Assembly: GCF_016863095.1 (NCBI RefSeq)
Contig: NZ_BOOF01000004.1
Location: forward strand, 402,502 to 466,501
Direction of reading: 5' to 3'
Source of the DNA: Microbispora siamensis
Lineage (GTDB): Bacteria; Actinomycetota; Actinomycetes; Streptosporangiales; Streptosporangiaceae
DNA length: 64,000 nucleotides
Positions 44,144 to 52,650 of this stretch are shown here, piece after piece (position 1 is the stretch's first letter; each line of letters begins with the position of its first letter). Below the pieces are notes generated by a model that made no database searches, was not told the DNA's origin, and saw nothing but the letters and a program-made list of their open reading frames with translations. The position numbers and the translations under genes were made by a program.

Positions 44144-44910
44144 CGCCCGAGCACCTCACGGAACGCCGCGAGCGCCTCGCCGACGGGCGGCGCGTCCGGA
44201 TACCACACGCGCTCCCATTCGAGCGCGAGATATCCGGCGTATCCGATGCGGTCCAGCTCGGCGAGCACGCCGGGCACGCCCACCGCGCCCTTGCCCGGCA
44301 GCACCGGCGCCAGATCGGTGGGCGACGCCGCGTCCTTGATCTGCACGTGCCTCAGGTAGGGCGCGAGCGCGTCCGCGGTGGCCGGGGCCGCCTCGCCCGC
44401 CCGCCACGGGTTGACCACGTCCCACAGCGCGCCGACGCGCGGCGAGCCGACCCCGGCCAGGACTCCGGCGATCGCCTCGCCGGTGAGGAAGACGTCGTGG
44501 GTCTCCAGCAGCACGTCGACGCCGTTGTCCGGCAGCCGGTCCGCGACCTCCGCGAGCCTCCGAGTCGCGGCGGCGGCCGGACCGGCCTGCCCTTCGACGC
44601 CGCCGAAGACCCGCACGTACGGCGAGCCGAGCGCTTCGGCGATCTCCACGTGACGCAGCACCTCGGCCACCGGGTCGCCGTCCGGCCGCGCCACCCGGGT
44701 GTAGGAGCAGACCGCGACGATCTCGACGCCGGCGGCGGCGAACGCGCGCGCGACCTCGCGCAGCTCGCCGGCGGGCGTGTCCGGCGAGATGATCTCGCCG
44801 TCGGCGCAGCGCAGTTCCACACCCGCGCAGCCGTACCGGGAGGCCGTGGCGATGACGTCGCCGACGGGGGCGCCGGGCATGCCGAGCGTGCTGAACGCGA
44901 GAGGGTTCAC
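44140..44910 (-). CDS. Sugar phosphate isomerase/epimerase-like TIM barrel
   Basis: 256 residues from GTG 44910 (AAGGGACAG upstream). Xylose-isomerase-like barrel: 'AFSTLGMPGAPVGDVIATA', 'GCAGVELRCADGE', metal ligands Glu 'VLLETHDVFLTG', Asp 'VGALWDVVNPWR', 'HVQIKDAA', Glu 'YLALEWERVWYPD'. The family includes inosose isomerases, 3-keto-sugar epimerases and hydroxypyruvate isomerases. Paired with a Gfo/Idh oxidoreductase immediately upstream (4-base GTGA overlap), a 3-keto-sugar or inosose-type reaction is a reasonable inference. Confidence 0.86.
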   Translation of the reverse strand: MNPLAFSTLGMPGAPVGDVIATASRYGCAGVELRCADGEIISPDTPAGELREVARAFAAAGVEIVAVCSYTRVARPDGDPVAEVLRHVEIAEALGSPYVRVFGGVEGQAGPAAAATRRLAEVADRLPDNGVDVLLETHDVFLTGEAIAGVLAGVGSPRVGALWDVVNPWRAGEAAPATADALAPYLRHVQIKDAASPTDLAPVLPGKGAVGVPGVLAELDRIGYAGYLALEWERVWYPDAPPVGEALAAFREVLGR

Positions 44911-45929
44911 AACTGTCCCTTCACAGTGATGGAGGACCCCTGACGGGATGACTCGTAGACGGCGAGGGCGACGTCCAGGACGGACAGCGCGTACTCGGGC
45001 GTGACCTCGGGTGTGCCGTTCTCCGCGCAGGCCCGCGCGAAGTCGGCGAGCTGCGCCGCGAACGCCGTGGTCATCTCGCCCGGCTCGGGGGCGGCCACCT
45101 GGGTGGCGACCCCTCTCCGGAAGGACCAGACGCCCTCGCCCCGGCTGATCCGTATCGCGCCCTCGCCGCACACGACCTCGGCCTCGTCGGTGAACGGCAG
45201 GCCGGTGCCGGTGACGGAGATGGTCGAGCGGGTGCCGTCGGCGTGCCGCGCCAGGGCGACCGCCTCGGTCTCGACCGACCCGCCCGCGGGCGCGGCGGTG
45301 TGGCCGGTGACCTCGACGATCGGCGAGCCGACGAGCATCTGGAGCTTGTCGATGCTGTGGGTGCCGACGTTGAGCACGATGCCGCCCCCGGCCATGCCGG
45401 GGTCGAGGAACCAGCGGGGTCGCGCGGGGTCGGCGTAGTCGGCGGTCCGCCGCTCCGAGGCCACCACGACGCGGCCCAGCTCTCCGGAGGCGAGGTAGGA
45501 GGCCGCGGCGCGCAGCGTCGGGACGAAGCGCAGCACGTGCCCGACCGCGAACACGACGCCGGCCGCGCGGCAGGCCTCGATCATGCGGATCGCGTCCTCG
45601 CGCGTGGTGGCGATCGGCTTCTCCAGGAGGACGTGCAGTCCGGCCGCGGCCGCGTCCAACGTGATCGGGGTGTGGAGGGCGTGCGGGACGGTGATCACGA
45701 CCGCGTCGAGGCCGCCCGCGTCGATCATCGCCCGGTGATCGGTGAAGACGAGGGCCCCTGCCTCCGCGGCCAGCTTCTCCGCCGCCTCGGCGCGCACGTC
45801 GCACACCGCGACGACCTGCGCCTGCCCGCCGGTGCGGCGGGCGGCGGCCACGTGGAACTCCGCGATGGTGCCCGCGCCGATGACGCCCAGGCGCAGCGTA
45901 GGCAGGCGCAGCCCGGATGTTGTTGTCAC
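44907..45929 (-). CDS. Gfo/Idh/MocA-family oxidoreductase
   Basis: 340 residues from GTG 45929 (AAAGGAAAT upstream). N-terminal Rossmann 'RLGVIGAGTIAEFHVAAARR', cofactor and catalytic motif 'HVLLEKPIATTREDA' (EKP), and the C-terminal substrate domain with 'GGGIVLNVGTHSIDKLQML' carrying the conserved His. It should oxidise a sugar at one carbon with NAD(P), for example to a keto-sugar or lactone. It lies between the permease and isomerase genes and probably performs the first intracellular oxidation in this pathway. Confidence 0.9.
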   Translation of the reverse strand: MTTTSGLRLPTLRLGVIGAGTIAEFHVAAARRTGGQAQVVAVCDVRAEAAEKLAAEAGALVFTDHRAMIDAGGLDAVVITVPHALHTPITLDAAAAGLHVLLEKPIATTREDAIRMIEACRAAGVVFAVGHVLRFVPTLRAAASYLASGELGRVVVASERRTADYADPARPRWFLDPGMAGGGIVLNVGTHSIDKLQMLVGSPIVEVTGHTAAPAGGSVETEAVALARHADGTRSTISVTGTGLPFTDEAEVVCGEGAIRISRGEGVWSFRRGVATQVAAPEPGEMTTAFAAQLADFARACAENGTPEVTPEYALSVLDVALAVYESSRQGSSITVKGQL

Positions 45930-45958
45930 GATTTCCTTTCCGGTTCGGATGGGGCGCT

Positions 45959-46771
45959 TCAGCCCTTGAGTCCCGCGGACATGGTTCCGCGGACGAAATA
46001 GCGCTGGGCCAGGACGAACACCACCAGCATCGGCAGCAGGCTCATCATCGCCGCGGCCGTGACGAGCTGGTCGTTCCCGACGAACTGGCCCTTGAGGCTC
46101 AGCACGCCGACGGGCAGCGTGTAGTGCTCCGGCGAGGTGAGGTAGATCGTGGGTTCGAGCACGGCCTTCCACGACGTGGTGAACGTGAAGACCGCGAGCG
46201 TGGCCAGGGCGGGCTTGGCCAGCGGGAGGTGGATCCGCCAGAACACCTGCCAGGGGTTGGCGCCGTCGAGGCTCGCCGCCTCCTCGAAGTCCTTCGGGAT
46301 GCCGAGGAAGGTCTGCCGCATCAGGAAGATCCCGATCGGCGTGGCCAGCCAGTACGGCGCGATGAGCGGCAGCAGGGTGTCCAGCCAGCCCAGCGAGCGG
46401 AAGAGCAGGAAGTTCGGGACGATCGTGATGACGGTCGGCAGCATCATGGTGCCGAGTGCCATGGTGAGCAGCGCGTCCCTGCCGGGCAGGCGCATCCTGG
46501 CCAGGGCGTGCCCGACCATGGCGCTGGTCAGCACGTTGCCGGCCACGGCGAGGGCCGCGATCACCAGGCTGTTGGTCAGGTAGAGCCCGAACGGCGTACG
46601 CCGCCACACCTCCGCGTAGTTGTCCCAGTGGACCGGGTCGGGGATCCAGCTCGGCGGCACCTGGATGTACTGCGCGAAGCTCTTGAGCGAGTTGCTGAGC
46701 GCGGCCACGAACGGCACCAGCATGACCAGCGCGCCCGCCGTGACCAGGACGTAGGAGATGGTCTTACGCAT
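45959..46771 (-). CDS. Sugar ABC transporter permease, MalG-type
   Basis: 270 residues, six membrane helices, with the cytoplasmic EAA loop 'EEAASLDGANPWQVFWRIHLP' that docks the ATPase. C-terminal 'QRYFVRGTMSAGLKG' is typical of CUT1 MalG-like subunits. No ATPase gene is in the operon. CUT1 importers in actinomycetes generally share the ATPase MsiK, so that is expected here. It overlaps the other permease by 8 bases. Confidence 0.92.
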   Translation of the reverse strand: MRKTISYVLVTAGALVMLVPFVAALSNSLKSFAQYIQVPPSWIPDPVHWDNYAEVWRRTPFGLYLTNSLVIAALAVAGNVLTSAMVGHALARMRLPGRDALLTMALGTMMLPTVITIVPNFLLFRSLGWLDTLLPLIAPYWLATPIGIFLMRQTFLGIPKDFEEAASLDGANPWQVFWRIHLPLAKPALATLAVFTFTTSWKAVLEPTIYLTSPEHYTLPVGVLSLKGQFVGNDQLVTAAAMMSLLPMLVVFVLAQRYFVRGTMSAGLKG

Positions 46772-47696
46772 AGTGCACCCACCTGCGCTGGAGCCGGAAC
46801 TGCACCAGGGTCAGCGCGAGCACCAGCACGAACAGCACCCACGCGATGGCCGAGGCGTAGCCCATCTGGAAGAACTGGAAGCCCTGCCGGTAGAGATGGA
46901 GCACGGTCAGTTCGCTCGCCCCGTGGGGACCGCCGTCGGTCATCACGAAGACCTGCTCGAACGACTGCAGCGTCTCGATCGAGGTGAGCACCAGCACCAG
47001 GAAGGTGGTGCCGGAGATGCCCGGCAGGGTGATGTAGCGGAACCGGTTCCAGGCCGACGCGCCGTCGATCTTCGCCGCCTCGTAGCGCTCCTCGGGGATG
47101 GCCTGGAGGCCCGCGAGGAAGAGCACCATCATGTAGCCGACGCCCTTCCACACCGCGACCGCCGCGAGCGTGGGGATGACCAGCGCCGGGTCCTGCAGCC
47201 AGTTCTCCGACGGCAGCCCGAGGAAGCCGAGCACCTGGTTGGCGAGGCCGGTCTGCGGGTTGAAGACGGCGTCGGCGACGTACGCGACGACCACCCAGGA
47301 CGAGACGACCGGGACGAAGTAGGCCGCGCGGAACAGGGCCATGCCGCGCAGCCGCTGGTTGAGCGCGATCGCCAGGCCCAGGGCCAGGACCGTCTGGGTC
47401 GGCACGAACAGCACCGCGAAGTACGCCGTGTTGCCGAGGGTCCGCCAGAAGACCTCGTCGCCGAACAGCCGGGTGAAGTTGCCGAACCCGACGAACTTCG
47501 GCGGGGAGACCAGGTCGTAGTCGGTCATGCTGAAGAACAGCGAGGCCAGCAGGGGCCAGGCGGCCAGCGCGACCAGGTGGAGCAGGTAGGGCGAGGCGAA
47601 GGCGAACGCCCAGGCGCGCTCGCCCGCGTGCCGTCTGCCGGACGATGGCCGCGGGTCGGCGGCCACCTTCCCGGCCTTCCTCGTGAGCACCGTCAC
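46764..47696 (-). CDS. Sugar ABC transporter permease, MalF-type
   Basis: 310 residues from GTG 47696 (overlapping the binding-protein stop as GTGA). Six membrane segments begin with 'WAFAFASPYLLHLVALAAWPLL', and the EAA loop is in 'ERYEAAKIDGASAWNRFRYITLP'. It forms the translocation pore with the MalG-type subunit for import of an oligosaccharide delivered by the binding protein. Confidence 0.92.
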   Translation of the reverse strand: MTVLTRKAGKVAADPRPSSGRRHAGERAWAFAFASPYLLHLVALAAWPLLASLFFSMTDYDLVSPPKFVGFGNFTRLFGDEVFWRTLGNTAYFAVLFVPTQTVLALGLAIALNQRLRGMALFRAAYFVPVVSSWVVVAYVADAVFNPQTGLANQVLGFLGLPSENWLQDPALVIPTLAAVAVWKGVGYMMVLFLAGLQAIPEERYEAAKIDGASAWNRFRYITLPGISGTTFLVLVLTSIETLQSFEQVFVMTDGGPHGASELTVLHLYRQGFQFFQMGYASAIAWVLFVLVLALTLVQFRLQRRWVHYA

Positions 47697-48982
47697 TGCG
47701 TCTGCCCCGCGTAGAAGCGGTCGATGACCTCCTGGGCCTCCTTCTGGCCGGTCGCGAGCGCGGTGTCGACGGGCGAGGCGCCCGACAGCGCCTCGCTGAT
47801 CCGCTTGGACAGAGCCTCGGTGTACTCCGACCACACGGCGTTGACGCCGAGGTCGGTGGCCGCGTCGAGCGAGTCGAGGAACGCCTGGCGGCGGTCGGCG
47901 GGCAGGGCCGTCGCCGCGACCTTCTTGTTGATCGGGATCGCCTCGCCGAGCTCGGCCCACTTGCGCTGCGGGCCCTCTCCCGAGAAGAAGGTGATCCACT
48001 TCCACGCCGCGTCGGCCTGCGCCGGCGAGGCCGACTTGCTGACCACCCACGAGTTGACGATGGCGACGTTGCCGCGGCCGGCCGGGCCCTTCGGCATCGG
48101 GGCCACGCCGAAGTCGACGCCCGCGCTCGCCGCGGGCAGGGTGCGGGCGTAGATCCCGTACGACATCGCGACCCGGCCGGTGGCGAACAGCGTGTGGACG
48201 ACGCCCTTGCCGAGGCCCTCGGTGGTCGCGTAGTCGGGGGCGAACCCGTCCTTGCCCATGGCGCCGAGCATCCAGTCGAGCGCGGCCTTCGACTGCGGGC
48301 TGTCGACGACCACCTTGCGGTTGCCGTCGGTGACGATGTCGCCGCCGAACGCCTTGATGATCGGCCACCAGCTCTCGGTGAAGCCCGGCGAGTAGGCGCG
48401 GAAGCCGTACGTGTCGGGCTTGCCGTCGTTGTTGGTGTCCTTGGTGAGCTTCTTGGCGGCAGCGGCCAGGTCGTCGTAGGTCCAGTCGGCGGTCGGCGCG
48501 TCGACCTTGGCCTCGGCGAACAGCTTCTTGTTGTAGAACAGCACCGGCGTCTGGGCGCCCTGCGGGAAGCCGTAGATCCGGCCCTTGGCGTCCCGGTTCA
48601 GCTCGATGCCGGAGTAGTCGGCGGCGTTGACGGTCTTGACCCGGTCCGTGAGGTCGGCGAGGGCGCCGCGCGCGGCGAATTCCTGCACGAGCACGCCGTC
48701 GGACAGCCACACCTGCGGCGCCTGGCCACCGGCGATCTCGGTCCGCAGCTTCTCGAAGAACTTCACGTACGGTGCGACCTCCAGCTGCACCTTGATCGAC
48801 GGGTTGGCGGCCGTGAACTCCTTGACGAGCTCTCGCATGGTCGTGTCGGCCGGGTCTCCGGCTGCGGCGTAGAAGCCGAGCTTCAAAGTGACGGCTCCCG
48901 ACTCGTCGGCCGAGCCGCCGCATGCCGCCGTGGCGGCCACGGTGAGGACGGCCGCCGCGGTGGCGAGCATGCGCAGTCTCAT
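47693..48982 (-). CDS. Extracellular sugar-binding lipoprotein of the ABC transporter
   Basis: 429 residues from ATG 48982 (GGAGGA upstream). Signal 'MRLRMLATAAAVLTVAATAA' then Cys of the lipobox followed by 'GGSADESG'. A cluster-B binding protein fold: 'FTAANPSIKVQLEVAPY', 'PQVWLSDGVLVQEFAARGAL', 'FYNKKLFAEAKV', 'DTYGFRAYSPGF', 'WKWITFFSGEGPQRKW'. Several Trp residues in the expected cleft fit binding of a sugar ring. It is first of the eight-gene operon and follows the repressor gene on the same strand with a 49-base gap. Confidence 0.92.
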   Translation of the reverse strand: MRLRMLATAAAVLTVAATAACGGSADESGAVTLKLGFYAAAGDPADTTMRELVKEFTAANPSIKVQLEVAPYVKFFEKLRTEIAGGQAPQVWLSDGVLVQEFAARGALADLTDRVKTVNAADYSGIELNRDAKGRIYGFPQGAQTPVLFYNKKLFAEAKVDAPTADWTYDDLAAAAKKLTKDTNNDGKPDTYGFRAYSPGFTESWWPIIKAFGGDIVTDGNRKVVVDSPQSKAALDWMLGAMGKDGFAPDYATTEGLGKGVVHTLFATGRVAMSYGIYARTLPAASAGVDFGVAPMPKGPAGRGNVAIVNSWVVSKSASPAQADAAWKWITFFSGEGPQRKWAELGEAIPINKKVAATALPADRRQAFLDSLDAATDLGVNAVWSEYTEALSKRISEALSGASPVDTALATGQKEAQEVIDRFYAGQTQ

Positions 48983-49031
48983 TGGGTCCTCCAGCAGGAA
49001 GAGGGGAAGGGGGTGAGGATGACGGCCGGCG

Positions 49032-50204
49032 TCAGCGGGGGACGCGGACCTCGACGAGGCTGCCGGAGGCGGCGCCGCAGGAGGCCCGTACGGCCAGGCG
49101 GGGCTGCAGCACGACACGGCAGACGGGGGCGGCCGGGCCGAGCTCGATCCGGCGGAGCAGCAGCTCGGTCGCCATGCGGCCCACCTCCGCCTTGGGCGGC
49201 GACACCGCGGTGAGCGGCACCTCGGACAGGTCGGCGACCTCGTCGTCGTAGGCGACGACGGCGATGTCGTCGGGGACGGTCAGGCCGACCCGGCGCAGGT
49301 AGGGCAGCAGCGCGGTCGCCTCGCGGTCGCCGAGGCACACCACCGCGCGGACCTTCTCCGTCACGCAGGCGTTGGCGTACGCGAGCATGTCGGGTCCGGT
49401 CCAGACGGGCTGCCTGGCCACGGCGTCCGGGATCTCCGGCAGCCCGAGGTCGGCCACGGCCTGGCGGTATCCCGCGAACACCTGCTCGGAGGTGGCGGTG
49501 CCGATCCGGCCGAGGTAGCCGATCCGGCTCCGCCCGAGCCCGTTGAGGTGCAGGACCGCGGCGTAGCCGCCGCCGTGCACGTCGGTGCAGACGTAGGAGG
49601 TCGGGTCGGCCGGCCGGGGGTCCGGCGGCCTGCGCTCCACCAGCACGTACGGCACGGGCAGCTCGCGCAGGCGGGCCAGGTGCGCGGCGGGGTCGGCGGC
49701 GAGGTGCAGGTTGGGCACCAGCAGCAGGCCCGCGACGCCGACGTCGACGAGCTGACGGATCTGCGCGAGCTCGACGCCGGGGTCGTACTCGGAGCACGCG
49801 AGCACGAGCTGGACTCCGGCGGCGGTGGCCGCCCGCTCGATGCCCTGGACGATCTGGGGGAAGTAGTAGGTGTTCGACGGGACGAGCGCGCCGATGAGCC
49901 GCGGCCTGGCACCGGTGGTGGTGGCGGCGGTCACGAAGGTGCCCGATCCCTGCCGCCGCCGGACGAGTCCCTCGTCGACCAGGAGGTCGACGGCGCGGCG
50001 CACGGTGTTGACCCCGACCGAGTAGGTCTGGGCCAGTTCGGCCTCGGTCGGCAGCCTGCCGCCGACCGGCCAGCGGCCTTGCATGATCTCCTGCCGCAGG
50101 CGTGCGGCCAGGGTGCGGAATCGGCGTCCCCTTGGGAGGGAATTCATTCCGTCAGGTGGCTCCATAACGGGATTCTTCTCGTCATATCCGGGCAATGTCA
50201 ACAT
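49032..50204 (-). CDS. GntR/LacI-hybrid transcriptional repressor (AraR-like)
   Basis: Up to 390 residues. An N-terminal GntR winged helix: 'LAARLRQEIMQGRWPVGGRLPTEAELAQ', 'VGVNTVRRAVDLLVDEGLVRRRQGSGTFV'. Then a LacI-type ligand domain: 'LIGALVPSNTYYFPQIVQGIERAA', 'GVAGLLLVPN', 'DDIAVVAYDDEVADLSEVPLTAVSPP'. This is the architecture of AraR, a sugar-responsive repressor. The start is uncertain: ATG 50204 has AAGGGG 6 bases before, but a TTGACA element (50196-50201) and an operator at 50136-50150 argue for transcription starting inside this stretch, with ATG 50165 or 50147 as true start. It should bind the GGAATGAATT sites and release in response to a sugar. Confidence 0.87.
   Translation of the reverse strand: MLTLPGYDEKNPVMEPPDGMNSLPRGRRFRTLAARLRQEIMQGRWPVGGRLPTEAELAQTYSVGVNTVRRAVDLLVDEGLVRRRQGSGTFVTAATTTGARPRLIGALVPSNTYYFPQIVQGIERAATAAGVQLVLACSEYDPGVELAQIRQLVDVGVAGLLLVPNLHLAADPAAHLARLRELPVPYVLVERRPPDPRPADPTSYVCTDVHGGGYAAVLHLNGLGRSRIGYLGRIGTATSEQVFAGYRQAVADLGLPEIPDAVARQPVWTGPDMLAYANACVTEKVRAVVCLGDREATALLPYLRRVGLTVPDDIAVVAYDDEVADLSEVPLTAVSPPKAEVGRMATELLLRRIELGPAAPVCRVVLQPRLAVRASCGAASGSLVEVRVPR
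50136..50150. promoter_or_regulatory. GntR-type operator, copy 3, at the repressor start
   Basis: GAGGGAATTCATTCC; on the coding strand GGAATGAATTCCCTC. It covers the ATG at 50147 of the repressor gene and lies just downstream of a possible promoter, so it fits autorepression of the repressor-transport operon. Confidence 0.7.
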
Positions 50205-50232
50205 AAAGTTATCCCCTTTTTAAGCTGTTACA

Positions 50233-50249
50233 GGGAATGAATTCATCCC
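50233..50249. promoter_or_regulatory. GntR-type operator, copy 4
   Basis: GGGAATGAATTCATCCC is an almost perfect palindrome centred on TGAATTCA. It lies about 30 bases upstream of the TTGACA element of the repressor gene, so together with copy 3 it brackets the promoter. Confidence 0.75.
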
Positions 50250-50265
50250 TCCTTCGGCATGGGAA

Positions 50266-50294
50266 AGGGCCGCCTCCGGACGGGAGGCGGCCCT
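50266..50294. terminator. Hairpin terminator after the glycosidase-like gene
   Basis: AGGGCCGCCTCC (50266-50277) and GGAGGCGGCCCT (50283-50294) are a perfect 12-base stem with a 5-base loop, 15 bases past the stop of the minus-strand gene ending at 50309. It separates that gene from the repressor promoter. Confidence 0.75.
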
Positions 50295-50308
50295 CGGCAG
50301 AGCCGGTG

Positions 50309-52510
50309 TCACCAGCGGGCGGTGACGCTCCTGTCCTTGTCGTACGCCCCGGCCCAGTAGCGGCCGGGGGCGGTCAGGCGGTGACCGGCGAACCCGACCT
50401 CACCCGTCGGCTGCTTCAGCGCCTCGGAGGTCGCGGTGGCCCAGCCGTCCGCGCCCGCCTTCACCGTCACGTAACGCCCGGCCGAGAAGGTGAACCGGCC
50501 GCGCACGGTCGCGGCCACGGGCTCCCCGCTCTCCTTGTCGACGACCCGCAGCCGCACCCGCGCGACGCCGCCCTCCACCGTGACGGCCATCGAGTCCACC
50601 ACCATCGGGCGCAGGTCCGTGGTCCCGGTCGTCACCGAGACGGGGCTGGACGCGGGCCCGCGATGCCCCGCGACGTCCACCGGCACGATCCGGTACGTGT
50701 ACCTGGTGCCGGGCAGCAGCCCGGCGTCGGTGTAGGTCAGGCCGCGGGCCCGGCCCGCGAGCGTGCCCGGCCCGGGGATGAAGCCCGGTTCGGTCGATCT
50801 GTGCACCTCGTAGTGGTCGACCTCGGTGTCGTCGTGGGCCCGGCCGTAGCTCAGATCGACGGTGGCGTGGTCGAACGCGACCGCCTCCGGCGGGGAGCCG
50901 ACCCCGGTCGGCGGGCCCGAGTCGGCGGGCGGCTCGGGCCACCGCGCCGACGGGCCCCAGATCGTGGGCAGCTCCCGGTAGGAGTCGTAGTGATGCAGCG
51001 CCACCCCGGCGAAGGCAGGGCTGCCGGAGAAGGCCTGGTAGACCTTCGCCAGCTCGGCCTCCAGCGCGTCCCTGCCCTCCTCCCGGAAGGTGATGCTGGA
51101 CGGGTCGCCGCTGGTCGCGATGTCGAGCGTCTCCACCCCGACCACCACCGAGAGCGGCCTGCCGAGCCGTTCGGCGTAGGCGATCTCCCCGGCCGCCTGC
51201 GCGATGATGCCGGCCCCGCCGTCCGCCTGGTCGCGGTAGTCCATGATCGCGACGTAGTCCGCCATGTCCTGGATGTGCTCGGCCATCGTCGCGGTCTTCC
51301 CGCCGTACGCGATGTCCGTGCAGCAGGCGGAGGTGTCCAGCCAGCGGGGGATGGCGGGGCCGAACAGCAGCGGCTGCCCGGACGCGTCCCGGCGCGCGAT
51401 CATCGCCCGCAGCGTGTCCAGCCACTGGATCTGCACGTCCGGCTTGGCGCTGTTGAACCACGGCAGGCTGTACGGCTCGATGTCCACGTTGATCCCGTCG
51501 AAGCGCTCGGCCGGCGCCGACGAGAGGTTGTAGTCGAGCACCCGCTCCATCTCCCGGACGGCGCGGTCGCGATATCGGGCGAGCGCCCCGAGGTAGGGCG
51601 GGCGGGTCCCGGCGGCCACCGTGGCGTGCACCTTCATCCCCCGGCCGTGGGCCCAGGCCACGAGGTCGCGCAGCTCCGGACGGGCGTCATCGATCATGTC
51701 GCGCCCCGCGTACGTGTCCACGCCCAGGTACAGCGTCGAGCCGGGCGCGAGCACGGTCTCCAGCAGGCGGCGCGACCCGGGGTTGAGCACCAGGTTGTAG
51801 GAGGCCTTCTCCCACATCCACATCGCCCGGTCCTGCCGGTGCGCCACCGGGCGCTCCTTCTTCGCCGCCCCGAGCGCCACGTACGTGCTGGGCGACCTGG
51901 ACACGTGGCCGCGCGCGTCGACCGCCTCGGCCTCCAGGCTCGCCATCACGTCGCCGTACTTCGCCGGGTTCACCAGCGCGACGTACCGCCCGCGGGCTCC
52001 GGCGGCGCGCTGCCACGGGCCGCCGTTGACCCGGATCCGCACCGTGCGGACGTCCGCGCCGGCGACGTTCACCCGCACGAGCGCGGGCCGGGTGAGCCGC
52101 GCCCCGTCGGCGGGCTCGGCGATCGACACCTCCGGCGCCCTGGCCCGCGGGTTGTCCACCCGCAGCGTCAGCGGCTCCGACCACGTGCCGTACCGCGTGT
52201 CGGCGGCCGTGGCCTTGGCGTAGACCTCGACCTCGCCGTCCGTCCCGCTGGTGTCGAGGTCGTAGGACCACGTCCCGGTGTCGTCCGCGTCCGGGTCGCT
52301 CACCCTGGCGCGCTCGATCCGCTCACCGTTCACCACCACGTTCACGTCGTACGCGCCGGTGAATCGCCCGGTGAGCCGGATGACGCCGGGGGAGGACTCG
52401 GAGGAGTCGATCACCACCGAGGGCGGATCCGCCGCGGCGGCCGGAACCGCCGGCATGGCCGCCAGGGCGAGCACGAGCGCGCCGGCGGTCCTCAGAAGCC
52501 CTACAGGCAT
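50309..52510 (-). CDS. Secreted glycosidase-like TIM-barrel protein with Ig-like and fibronectin III domains
   Basis: 733 residues from ATG 52510 (GGAGG 8 bases upstream). Signal peptide 'LLRTAGALVLALAAMPAVPAAAA'. Residues about 25-210 form two beta-sandwich (Ig-like) modules. A barrel from about 230 to 520 has 'DRAMWMWEKASYNLVLNPGS', 'LYLGVDTY' and the acid-rich strand 'ERFDGINVDIEPYSLPWF', which resembles the DxxDIEP catalytic strand of GH18-like clans, and 'DYVAIMDYRDQ'. A fibronectin III domain follows ('YEVHRSTEPGF', 'LLPGTRYTYRIVPVDVAGH'), then a C-terminal beta domain. The GH family is unassigned. Outside the cell it probably attacks the glycan whose fragments the ABC transporter imports; it has two GGAATGAATT sites upstream. 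Confidence 0.8.
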   Translation of the reverse strand: MPVGLLRTAGALVLALAAMPAVPAAAADPPSVVIDSSESSPGVIRLTGRFTGAYDVNVVVNGERIERARVSDPDADDTGTWSYDLDTSGTDGEVEVYAKATAADTRYGTWSEPLTLRVDNPRARAPEVSIAEPADGARLTRPALVRVNVAGADVRTVRIRVNGGPWQRAAGARGRYVALVNPAKYGDVMASLEAEAVDARGHVSRSPSTYVALGAAKKERPVAHRQDRAMWMWEKASYNLVLNPGSRRLLETVLAPGSTLYLGVDTYAGRDMIDDARPELRDLVAWAHGRGMKVHATVAAGTRPPYLGALARYRDRAVREMERVLDYNLSSAPAERFDGINVDIEPYSLPWFNSAKPDVQIQWLDTLRAMIARRDASGQPLLFGPAIPRWLDTSACCTDIAYGGKTATMAEHIQDMADYVAIMDYRDQADGGAGIIAQAAGEIAYAERLGRPLSVVVGVETLDIATSGDPSSITFREEGRDALEAELAKVYQAFSGSPAFAGVALHHYDSYRELPTIWGPSARWPEPPADSGPPTGVGSPPEAVAFDHATVDLSYGRAHDDTEVDHYEVHRSTEPGFIPGPGTLAGRARGLTYTDAGLLPGTRYTYRIVPVDVAGHRGPASSPVSVTTGTTDLRPMVVDSMAVTVEGGVARVRLRVVDKESGEPVAATVRGRFTFSAGRYVTVKAGADGWATATSEALKQPTGEVGFAGHRLTAPGRYWAGAYDKDRSVTARW

Positions 52511-52526
52511 GGAAGCCACCTCCAAA

Positions 52527-52542
52527 GGAATGAATTAATGCC
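52527..52542. promoter_or_regulatory. GntR-type operator, copy 5
   Basis: GGAATGAATTAATGCC matches the consensus GGAATGAATTCATTCC at 14 of 16 positions. It lies 17 bases before the secreted glycosidase-like gene's ATG, overlapping its ribosome-site region. Confidence 0.7.
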
Positions 52543-52615
52543 GGATTACGAAACATCCGCACAGCGGAATCCGTGAGATGGCGAAACCATAGCTCCGATA
52601 TAGAGCGATAAAAAT

Positions 52616-52631
52616 GGAATGAATTGCCTCC
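52616..52631. promoter_or_regulatory. GntR-type operator, copy 6
   Basis: GGAATGAATTGCCTCC differs from copy 3 (coding strand GGAATGAATTCCCTCC) at one base. It sits 20 bases before the GTG of the modA-like gene and about 105 bases before the glycosidase-like gene, so it could serve either or both. Confidence 0.65.
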
Positions 52632-52650
52632 CGCTCGCTACTGTGGATCC

